From Bolinopsis microptera (taxonomy: Eukaryota > Ctenophora > Tentaculata > Lobata > Bolinopsidae): a DNA stretch of 64,000 bases. Below the pieces are notes generated by a model, which was not told where the DNA came from, did no database searches, and saw nothing but the letters and a program-made list of their open reading frames with translations. This document shows, piece by piece, positions 11,641-23,500 of the stretch. Made by a program: the position numbers and the translations under genes. Every line of letters begins with the position of its first letter. Position 1 is the stretch's first letter. The DNA lies in assembly GCF_026151205.1 (NCBI RefSeq), contig NC_087077.1:11444983-11508982 (forward strand), given 5' to 3'.

Positions 11641-13220
11641 ATGGGCGTTCCCTCTCAAGAGGTAGAAGGAGAAATGCCGGCTAAGAAGGGAAGGTTAGAC
11701 CAGGGTAATCATGCTCCAGCTCCCGAGCCTGCAAGTACGGGCTTTTCCCTCGGATTTATCTAACGTCTTTAACATTACCATGGAAACGTATATTTTTATG
11801 ATGTCGTGAAGCACGTAATCGACGTAATCAATTATGTTCTACATACTATTGAGACTGTTGCCATAATTTTGTTTAAAAATGTTTGAGTTTCTAAGGAAGT
11901 TAGACTTTTCTTAGTCACGACTAACAATTCCCTCTCTGCAGGTGAGAATGCTGTACAACCAGTTATCAGCAACATGTCAGACTACACAATAACGGAACTG
12001 TTAGGACAGAGTGATGACGGGAAGGTGGTCTTCACCAGGGGTGTTATCTCCGGGCTGGAGGGTCCTGCTGTCGTCCTGTTTGAAACTAACAGTATTAATC
12101 TGGAGCGTGTCAAGTTGTTCCTCTCCGAACTGTCTGGTAAGTAATCATGTTTAAATCTGGTTGAGTAGTTAAATAGTATCAGGTTTGTTAGTTTTAAGTT
12201 TGCAAGTTTTGATCATTACTGTACTAACTGTGAAGGATTGGCAAACTTTGAATCAAATACCTACTCAAATTCAGATTTTCCGAAGAAATCAGTAATTTAC
12301 AGACTGCTGTATCGTAATTTTATTTTTCATTCTGTTGACTAATAAAATTGTATTCAATACACTTCAGTCTTCAGGTCGTTCCTAATTTATTTTAAACCAT
12401 TATATAAATTAGACAAATCGATCAAATATAACCCATATAGAAGTTCGTACTTTCTTACCTACCTACATAACAGTACTAAATTTGTTAACAGTTAATAATT
12501 TCAGTGGTGAAGTTGACGATGAACAACGACATATTCAACATATTCCAACTTGATCCCCCGACTGGAACCAACTCCATCAAAACTACTGTGATCCACCCGG
12601 CCACCCAGAAACTAATCAACAAGTTCACCACCAAACCATCCTACTTCGTCACAGAAACCCCCCAGATATACCAGACAATCACTAAACCATACATCCTTAA
12701 CCATCTGGGCGATCACAAATGGGTGTATAACATTCTAGAAGGGAGAGCCGAGCAAGACAGAATACTCTGCAAAAATGAGGATGAAAATGAGGGATTCGTC
12801 TTAGCTGCGGACTTGAAATGGGATATGACTACTGTAGAAAATATGTACTGTTTAGCGATAGTGAAGCGGCGGGATATCTACTCAATCCGCGATCTTAACC
12901 AATCCCACCTACCCATGTTACGTAACCTACAAGAAACCTGCCTTGCTACAATAAAGGAGAAGTTTGGGATCCCCCGCTCTTTAGTGCGGGTATATTTCCA
13001 CTACCAGCCCGCCTACTATCACCTCCACATTCATTTCGCGCACATGAGATACCAGGCAGGAGCCCCTGTTATTGGCAAGTCTGTAGCTGTTAATGATGTG
13101 CTGCAGAACATTGCACTGAGTAGTGAGTATTATAAGAACGCTACTCTGGTTTACTATATCAAGGATGGGCATGCACTGAGCGTGGAACTGGATAAACACA
13201 AACTTGTTGTGAGAGAGTGA
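11641..13220 (+). CDS. DCPS: Scavenger mRNA-decapping enzyme DcpS (HIT hydrolase), three exons
   Basis: Exons 11641-11734, 11942-12136 and 12505-13220 join in phase to 334 residues; human DCPS has 337. The N-terminal domain includes VVFTRGVISGLEGPAVVLFET. The C-terminal HIT domain contains the histidine triad HLHIHF in YYHLHIHFAHM near residue 275, preceded by KEKFGIPRSLVRVYFHYQPAY as in animal DcpS. The enzyme hydrolyses the residual m7GpppN cap left after 3'-5' mRNA decay, releasing m7GMP, and acts as a domain-swapped dimer in nucleus and cytoplasm. The first exon contains the basic motif PAKKGRLD, which resembles the nuclear-localisation segment of vertebrate DcpS. All junctions have GT-AG ends and the histidines are intact. 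Confidence 0.93.
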
Positions 13221-14505
13221 CAACTTGTTGTTCTACAGATCTCGTCATCTTGTATTGATCTTCCAGCCAGTTTTAATTGTTTCAAATTATTATTTATAAG
13301 GAGCTGCACCACGCCCATACATTTTTACTCAACCGCAGATTTTATTTCGCCTTTCGTAATAATTTATCAACGGTCCCTTATCGCTTTATCGTATGTCCTA
13401 AAGATAACCTAAACGTATTGCATGACCGGCCTTGAAATCAGACTCTTGATATTGCGTTTGTAATGTTTTCTCCCTTTAGTCGACTTTTAAAATTTTAACT
13501 CGTAAAAAATGACGATGCTCCAGGACCTAGTTTTAACATTTTGTCACTCATTTTTTCTTAAAGTCCACGTTATATCAGGTAACACACATCGTTTATCGAG
13601 CAATATCTCATGGAATTGTGAACGCCCTACCTATTACGTTAGGGTAGTTACTGTTACTCTGTTATCAGGATGTTATAATATTTGGTTAAATTAGCTTCCA
13701 TACCACTTTAGTGTAGTTAACACAGGTAATTAGAGCCTGCTACACGCAGCTTTACACTTGGTATTACTCGGCTGGTCCGGCGCTCAGCACCGTCTTGTTA
13801 TCTTGCACCGTATTGTAACTTGTAACTTGTCTTTTGGTTGTAACAAGAGCTCCTGAATGCGTACTTTAGTCTTGCGTTTTGTCTTGCGTTTTTGCTTGAC
13901 GAACAGATTTAATAATAATAAATTTCATATTTTCTTACGATATTTTTGTTTTATTTGTGCCTGTAAAGACGGTCGGGTTTAAAGTTTAGTGTTAGTCGTA
14001 ACTTGTCACTGTAAACACAGTTAGTTCTGTTGTGAGCTCAGGATTTTCTACAACGACTTTTGGCACTCCTTGTTACAATTATTTTAGTCAAACCCTGTTA
14101 CCATTGTGTCGTGGAATAGTTAATTGGTTTAAAATTATCGTGACATATTATATTTTACGTACGGTTTCACTTTTAATTTGTTATTTTTTTGTTTGCGCTA
14201 TAATAATTAATTTTAATAAATATTATTATTCACGAGCTGAACTACTGAACTAGCTCTATCTTAAAATATCGCCCAGTTATTGTTATTGTATGTATTATTT
14301 TCAAATTCTAAATTTATTATCAGTTAACAGTTTCGACTTAAAATTGAATAATGGTAAGTTTATTTCAAATTTAAGGTATATCAACAACAAAAAACCAGAA
14401 TCCTGTTCACAATTAAATATTAGAATTAACATTCTAATTAGCATAATATTACAATCCCATTACAATTAATATTTATTTATCCATTGTAGCTTAGTATGTG
14501 ATCTG
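13221..14505. other. Intergenic / TEX2 5' region
   Basis: No recognisable gene. An acceptor-like TATCCATTGTAG just before 14491 suggests the TEX2 start codon lies in an exon preceded by a non-coding first exon somewhere in this stretch. Confidence 0.4.
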
Positions 14506-17500
14506 ATGACGAAGAAAAGCTCAGTGAGCAGCTCCAACACTGACCTACAATCCCGGAAATGGACTGACTTCAAGGAGCTAGACTCGCCCAGGTCTCTCCC
14601 CACTTACTATGGGGACGAGGAGTTGCAGCAACAGCAAACCCCGCCTCTCAGCTCATCTCTGGGGGACGACAACCCTCTGAAGGAGCTCCAGTCCTTTGTC
14701 AGCAGGACGAGTAGTTTGGGTAGTTTCAGAAGTGGTGGGTCCAATGAGGAGGAACATCTCTACCACCAACCTCTCCAGGAGGAACAACCCTACCACCATC
14801 CTCCCCAGGGAGGGACTAGAGGGTCTGATATGGGGGAGAGTGATGTTGATGTAAGCTCCTTACCTCTTGATACTGATACCCCTAGTGTTCATAAAATGTT
14901 ACCTGATGACGATGTTGATGCTCCGTCTAGAGAGAGTCTCGAGAGGTCCCTGAATCTTGATGCAGTTGTAGAGCCGGCCCCTTCTCAAGCAACCCCCGAT
15001 ATATCAAATGATGATACGAGTGATACAGTTCGGGAATTTCCAAAGGACCTTGAAATTTGTAACTCAGAATTTTTAGAGGCCAATTCCGAACTCTCGCCAA
15101 TCTCTTCGGATCTATCATTGGGTCAGATAGAGAGTAACCAGGCTGAAGCTGATATGGAAGATTCCCTTGATTTGTTTCAGGATGTTAGAAAGAAGAATAC
15201 CCGACCAACACCACCACCCCGTCCACCAAAACCTAAAGTACAAGTTACAGAACCTCACCCTCTTATGCAAATTATAGATCCTGATCCAGACTTTGATTTT
15301 GGCGATCCATTCGCAAATAATCAAGAGACAAAAACTAGTCCCGAGTCGTCCAAAACAGGTCTCACTGCAAAGTTATCCAAGAACTTCAGGAAGAGATCGA
15401 GATCACCAAAACCAGAGGAAGCAGATAATACTTCAACCACTTCAAATAATAAAGGTGAGACTAAAGTTGAGACTAAAGTTGAGACTAAAGGTGAGACTAA
15501 AGGTGAGACTAAAGGTGAGACTAAAGGTGAGACTAAAGGTGAGACTAAAGGTGAGACTAAAGGTGAGACTAAAGGTGAGACTAAAGGTGAGACTACCAGT
15601 CAGGATGATGGTTCGAGAGCAGATACCATCAGCATAACAAGTAGTGACACTCCTTCGTCCAGTTCACGTAAACAAAAGTTCAAAGCCATGAAGAGCCAAC
15701 TCGCTGCCAAAGCTTACACCAAGTACAATCAGTACTACGACTATTACTACAACAAAAACAAGCAGATAAAAGAAGAGGAAGAAGAAAAAGCGGACCGGGA
15801 AAGGAATTCTTCGGGGAACTCAGAAGGCAGTTTCTGCGAGTTAACAGCGGAGGAAGCGGACCTTATCCCCAAAATCGGTAATCTAGATTCTGACGCAGAA
15901 CATTCAGCGACTGAGTTTGTCGAGGATGAAACTCAACTCCTCACCGCAAATGTTACTCCCAATAATGAAACTGTGACCCAGTCTCCAGTGTCACCAGCGT
16001 CCCCCCAACCCTCTCCTCCAACTTTAACCCCACATGCTGAGATAACCTCCCTCTCCAGTCTTCTGAGATTAAGAAATCGGTTAAAATCATCCTATCAGAA
16101 ACATATAATATACTCCTCCTTAGTGGGTCTACTCAGTATACTTCTCTACATCACAATCTACTATGTTAACTCATTCCTACAGGGATTCATTCTTGGTGGT
16201 TTCATCCCTTGTTCACTAGCGATATTGTTCCTTGTTATCACTAGAACTCCACCAGAAGATGATGAGATATCTGGTGCTAAAACTGCACAACAAGTTGATA
16301 GGCTTAGAAAGCTGGGAACTAAAGCTTCTCTCAAGGTAAATTTAAGAACCTTCGAGTGTTGATATTCTAAATTGTAATCCCTAAATTTTGAATGAAATGG
16401 AAATAATAACAACCTTATTTGGCTTAATTACGTGATCTGTCACAAACTTTTATGAATGTTTCTACAGTTGATAATATTTAGAGTTTATTTATTACTTTCA
16501 GGATTTCTTCCAATACACAGAAGCTCATAATTTCGGAGAGTTGAGAACTAAAAGTATGCCCTATCGCTACTTCAAGCTAAATGGCTCCATTATAGAAGCT
16601 TCAGAGCTGAACGCAACCAAGTATGTTGATTAAATTTTAATTTACCTTAAAGTATGTAACTTTATTGAATAATATTTTAAAATAGACTTAGAATCACCTG
16701 ATTATTTACAGTGCGGTTTTATGCCGTGCCATACTATGTAAGCTAAAAATACCAAATGACAGAATTTGTATTATTTGTCACCCTCTGAATAAATAAATAG
16801 AGGGGAGGTAACGCAAATGTTTTGACAAATAACAGCGATTGAAAATAAAACAGCCATTGTAATCGATCAAACTCGTAAATACACGACGCATTTCTAAGCT
16901 GAGAATTAGGCAACTTCACAGTTGACGCCTCTAAATATGTGAATATATTTGTGCAGAGAGGAAGTGCCTGACCCTCTGAAGTTATCACCCGCTGAGATCA
17001 AGACATTCGGTTTGAAGCCTATCTTTAAATGTGACATCTCCGGATGGCTCGTCTCTATCGAGGCACCGTGAGTATAACAGATTTACAGTATTGTAATTTT
17101 TTAAAATCATTAAATTAATTTTTCGCAAAACCTGCCAGTTTCTTAATCTGTAATATAACTGTAACTGCTAAGTCCCATAACACTTGTGAATAATGAAAAC
17201 CGCTCATTTCGACTCACTTTTGAGTTTGATATTTACAAAAGCCCACCCCACCAGGCCAGGAACCACTATAACCCCGAATAACATGTGGAGGAAGAGATAT
17301 CCTGTATGGGTACGGAAGAAAAGTTGGCGTACTGAAACTGACGCGTACGATAGCGAGTACACTGTTAACAGCTTCTATTTGATATCTCCCTACTCCAGGT
17401 TAGTGTTTTTGTGAGCTAAAGCTTTATCATTATTGCTGAGAAATAGTTAAAATATGTGGTGTTTAGTCAAGACAAAGGATCATCGTGTTGATCCATTTCC

Positions 17501-20500
17501 TCAGAATCATGTTCCTCTTTAACTTGTTCAAGCATGGTAAGAGTTGCAGTTACAGTTCAAGTATTTTCTAGTTCCACTTCCTTATAGTATTGCAGCTATT
17601 TCACTGGAAAACGTTCCTAGTTACACAGCTGTACTTGCAGAATTTTCCAAAGAATAGCCTACCTTACAAGACATTTTTATAACGTACGAAATGCGACGGT
17701 TTTCCCGAAATTTCGCCATATTTTCGGACCGCCAAAATTTCGGTCGTCGTAATAGAATCCGTCGCATTATTTTTAGCTTATTCCGATAATTGTGGCTTCA
17801 TCGATTCATTTTGTTCTTGAAAAGTTAGTGATATGATGCATGGTGGGACAAATAAACACAATATTCCATGATGAATTTAATGTCAAGTTATACGTTTTAA
17901 ATTTACAATAAATTACATTTATGTGCTAACATAAACGTCTTATAGACTAAGTCAAGATAAACAATTTAATATCAAACTCAATAAGTGAAACTGAAAGATT
18001 CGAGCCGGACCCCTTAGAGGAAGATGAAGAAATCGATTTATAAGTTTCATTTTGTTTCAACATGATTTTACCGATTTTTAGAAAATTTTGAATTTCCTTT
18101 GTGTCAGAAAACAAAATGATGAAAAATACCCTTATTTTCTGTGACGTCCGGAATGTGACGGTTTTTGTTCAATTTCGCCATATTTTCGGACCGCCAAAAT
18201 TTCGGTCGTCGCACATTGGTCCGCCACAAAAATGTCTTGTAAGGTATAACTCTATAACAATGTATTCGCAGGTACAAAGAACATTGGTATGAAGCTTTGA
18301 GGAGGGCTGTTGACACTACTGAAATGGTAAGTTTACTGGACTCAGAGCTGGTGTTTTATACTTCTGAGAATTTTATTATATTATAAGTTATAATTGGTTA
18401 CTCAACATTTATCTCTAATTTTAATCTATGATAAAGTATAACAATTTCGTACTCAAATTTCTTTGCTGATTGTTTTACTAATTGGTTTCCAAATCTGCAG
18501 GACGATTTATGTAAAGAAGAGTCAGAAAACTTCCAAGACTTTATGGAGAGATTGTTCAATGAGATCCCTAGTGTGGGAGACAAAGACAAATGTAATCCCG
18601 TGGAGGATGAGGGTAACCTCCAAACTACCACAACTGGTTAGTCCATATTTAAGTGTAATATTCGATATAATAGCATAGAAAGTAGAGGCCAATGATTTGT
18701 GCTCATGCTGTGTAAATGTACACGGGTTAAATTTCAGGTGAAACAGAAACTCCTAGTCCGGACACTAAAGCTCACGATATGCAACAGTCTGCCTGGATAA
18801 ATGCCCTGTTTGGACGGTTTGTCTGGAACATTTTACATGATAGGAAGTGGGAGAACCGTATCCGAGAGAGAATCGTTAAGTAAGTTTGTGGATCGTCTTA
18901 TTTCCGCTTTGTTTAGTTCATTTCCGTGGTTAACATGGCGTAGCTCATGCTTAAATTTTACATAATAAAGTTGTGTTTGTATGTTGCGCGCGGTGCAATT
19001 TATGTATAGTGAAAGGGGACGCACGACCAAACAAAGCGCGCAAATGTAGTTTTTAGTACATGCAGTGTGTTTATATTTGGATCTGATCAATTGTGGCGGT
19101 TATTTGGCAGTCACGAGATAAGTCTATGTTTAATTGTCTGTGTCACGTCCCGGCAGTCAAGGAAATGATTTGAATACAATATTTTAATATTACATCATTT
19201 TCAGAAAGTTGTCCTCAGTTAACACCCGACACATCAGTTCAGTAGAGCTCAAAAGTTTCGAATTGGGAAACAGTGTTCCTTTGATAACCAACACGTACCT
19301 ACCCAAGATAGATCACCAGGTATAAAATGAACAGATTATTGAAAATTACGTTAACGTTAACTTGAACCTTGTAGATAGAACTGTACCTAATTTTATCCGA
19401 GAGAATTTGTCCTTACATTACAAGCCGTAAGTTAGGAATAAGTGGGAAATATTTTTCTATTTTGGTCCCAATTTCTTGTCAAGTGATTATACAACTGATT
19501 ATACATTCAGGGTGTTTGGTCAGAGATGGATCTGGAGTGGTCGGGTGAAGTTTCCTTAACTTTGGCTGCTCGTATAAACTCCAAATCATCCGCTCAAGGG
19601 GACAACTCTAAAACTTTCGAGGTACAGATTTTTCTAACAGCATGTGCTGTGTAGCACAAAAACTTCTGAAATTATTGGTTTTTCGTTTGTCGTCTGCACT
19701 AAGGTGGAATTTATATTTTTGACCACCGACGTTTTTGAAATATGGTTAATGAATCTACCCGACATTAACACTAAATACCGTGTGTGGCTAATGGCTTACG
19801 TGTTCAGTATACAAAACGTAGATTGTATGTCAGCTATTCGTGTGGCACCTTTCCTATGTTTTTAAAACTATGTTTCTGCTAAAAAGCATCTCCTAACATC
19901 TCACAATCATCTCACTGTTACACGTTGTTAGGTCAAGTGGCAGGACGGGAATATCGTCAAACTTTCAGGGGTATGTTAAAAAGAAGTAGCTGCGTTCATT
20001 CAATCCCACCTACAACTCTATCTAATTCAGCTCAGCTAGTTGCTGTTAAGGGTTCTACTATCTGGTGTCTAATATCTTGTTTCTAAGCAAAAATGTGATC
20101 TACTTGATGTGATTCATTGAAACTGTTTTGAAACTTGAGGGTTCAATTTCTGTCTTATTAAATTTTCGGTCCCCGCATGAGGAGCACAGTTTACTTCAAA
20201 TGAAGAAGTAATGTCCGGCTGATCTGAATTGATCTGAATTTAACATCAGCTCTTACTCCAAGACTAGTGTTCCAGTCCACTGCGTGACAGCATAAAAGCT
20301 CAAAAAAGCTTTTTACCTTTAGCTTTAATCTTATTCAGTTGAAACTATCATTTTGTCCTCCGTTCAACTTTAAAAATTATCGCACAAAAATAGGAAATTT
20401 CTAACTTATGCGACCCTACCGCTCATTCAAAGCTTCGAGAATTTCAAGCCGTATGACGACAATTATGTTGTCTTCGTCGTAACGTGGAATTAGAGCACGG

Positions 20501-23500
20501 GGTAGTACTCTACTCAGTGCTCTATGCATCCTCTGATCATTAAATCAACTGCTGGCTATAACACTAACGCTGCAACCAAGTTGGTAGATATTAAAGTCAC
20601 GTGATCTACCTGACACAGCACACTTTCAGCCGATGAAGCTGGAGAGTGAACGAGGAACGGAGCAGGCTCCCAGCAGCTCAGGGAAACTTGCTAAACTGTA
20701 CAGACTTATAGAGAAGATAGAGATAGGGGTTTCTGCTAAGGTTACCCGAGTTTCTGGGAGGCTCTGTGTTAATATTCCTCCCCCTCCCACTGATTGTATC
20801 TGGTAAGCTGTGGAGCAAATTTTTAATTCTAAAAGCTTTTAAAACCCATTAGAATATAGGGGTATGTGGTGGTCTGATGGTACAGCGTAACAATGGGTTC
20901 TAATGGAGCACTGAATGGGGTAAACTTAAGCAATAATCTGATAATAGGAGTTAATAAGGAATGGGTCCTAGGGGTTGGGTTACTTTTCTGCTGTATCGTG
21001 CAAATATAATAACTTATTAAAGCTGAGTGCTTTGTTAGAGTTAGACTGCGACAATAGGGAGTGGTGGGTAATAAAGGAATGTTTAGTAGTATAATAGGCG
21101 GTGTTGAATCATCTTTTGAGAGAGTTGTTGACACTAATACTCGGCAAGATAAGTCACGTACATTTACACGTTACTAATTGATGATTCCATTGGCTGGGGG
21201 GGGTCCAACCCGATGTCCGATATGAGGGTTGATGAGGCCAAAATCGGAATCGGAAAAATCGGAAAAATCGGAAAATTGAGAAATTAACAGAATCGATCTC
21301 TAAAACCTCTCAGAAGTGATATAATTCAACCAGAACCCCTCCATATGCTATATTGTTATGAGAAAACGAACCAATTGGACATTCCAATAGTATGTTTTAT
21401 GTGTTTTTCCACTGCAGGGGCGCTAGTATACTCACTACTAGTTGGAGTTGTCATGTACTCCCAGACCCGAGTGCTTTGGCCTTTTGACGTGAGATCGATT
21501 GTTTCTGCTCATTAATTTTATCCCTGTTACTTGTTATTATGTATTAGTACAACACTAGGTACCGGGTTATATTTTGTGGTCCGGTCTTTAAACATACCAT
21601 AATATCACTAGTACACTGCACCTTAAATGTATAGTCAAGTACATTTGTATCGTAACACATGCTTGGCTGGGGGATCATGTTTTGTGTCCGTTCGGTACCC
21701 TATATTTTCAAAACGGACAAAAAGTAGGGCGAACAAAAACGGACAAAAACAGACAAAAACAGACAAAACATTTACATGTCCTCCTCCTCCTCCCTGGTCT
21801 TCCTCCTCCTTCTCATCAGTCCTCCTCCTCCTCCTAAGTCTTCCTTCTCCTCCTGAGTCCTTCTCCTCCTCAGTTCTCTTCAGTCCTCTTCCTGACTCCT
21901 CGTCCTCGTCCTTCTCCTCAGTCCTCCTCACCCTGCTCCTCAGTCCCCTCCTCCTCCTCAGTCCTACTCCCAGTCCTCCTCCTTCTCCTTCTCCTCCTCC
22001 TCCTCCTCATTTCTCCTACTCATCCTCCTCCTCCTTCTCCTCCCCATCAGTCCTCCTCATAGTCGTCCTCCTCCTCCTGAGTCCTCCTCCTCATCCTCCT
22101 CCACCTCCTGAGTCCTCCTTCTGAGTCCTCCTCCTCATCCTCCTCCTCAGTCATCCTCCTCTTCCTCCTCAGTCCTCCCCAGTCCTCCTCCTCCTCATCC
22201 TCCTCCTTCTCCTCCTCATCAGTCCTCATCCTCTGTCCTCCTCATAATCGTCCTCGTCCTCATCCTCATCTTTAGTCCTCCTTATTCTCCTCCTCAGTCC
22301 TCCCCCAGTCCTCCTCCTCATTCTCCTCCTTCTCCTCCTAGCCTCATCCTCCTCCTCCTTCTCCGCTTTCTTCTTCTCCTAATCAGTCCTCCTCCTCCTC
22401 GTCCTTAGTCCTCGTCCTCGTCCTCCTCAGTCTTCCTCCTCAGTCCTCCTCCTCATCATCCTCCTCCTCCTCCTCAACAGTCCTCCTCCTCCTCCTCAGT
22501 CTCCTCCTCCTCATCGTCCTCCTCAGTCCTCCTCCTCCTTCTCCTCATCAGTCCTCATCCTCAGTCCTACACTAGTCGTCCTCGTCCTTAGTCCTCGTCC
22601 TCGTCCTCTTCCTCCTCCTGAGTCCTCCTCCTCCTCATCAGTCCTCCTCCTCCTCTTCAGTCCTCCTCCTGAGTCCTCCTGAGTCCTCCTCCACCTTCTG
22701 AGTCCTCCTCCTGAGTCATCCTCCTCCTCCTCAATCTTCTCCTTATCCTCCTCCTCCTCCTCCTCCTTATCCTCCTCCTTCTCCTCCTCCTTTTCCTCTT
22801 CCTTCTCCTCCTAATCAGTCCTCTTCTTTAGCCCTCGTTATCATCCTCCTAGTCCTCGTCCTTAGTCCTCGTCCTCATCCTCCTCAGTCTTCTCCTCAGT
22901 CCTGCTCCTCCTTCTCCTCCTCCTCAGTCCTCTTCCTCCTCAGCCTCCTCCTGATCCTCCTCTTTAGTCCTCTTCCTCCTCCTCAGTCCTACTCCTCAGT
23001 CCTCCTCCTCATCCTCCTCCTCCTCCTCCTCCTCATCCTCATCCTCATCCTCCTCATCCTCCTCATCCTCCTCAGTCCTCCTCGTCAGTCCTTCTCCTCC
23101 TCGTCAGGCCTCCTCCTCCTCCTCTTCAGTCCTCCTTCTCCTTCTCCTCATTCTCCTCCTACTCATAAGTCCTCCTCCTCAGTCCTCCTCCTCCTTCTCC
23201 TCCTCCTATTTCTCCTCCTTTTCCTCCTTCTCCTCCTACTCCTAAGTCCTCCTCCTCAGTCCTTCCCCAGTCCTCCTCCTCATCAGTCCTCCCCTGGTCC
23301 TCCTTCTCCTCATCATCCTCAGTCCTCCTCCTCATCGTCCTACTCAGTCCTCCCCCAGTCATCCTCCTCCTCAGTCCTCCCCAAGTCCTCCTCTTCCTCA
23401 GTCCTCCCCTCCTCCTCCTCAGTCCTCCTTCTCCTTCTCCTTGTTCTCCTCCTACTCCTAAGTCCTCCTCCTCCTCCTCAGTCCTCCTCCTCCTTCTCCT

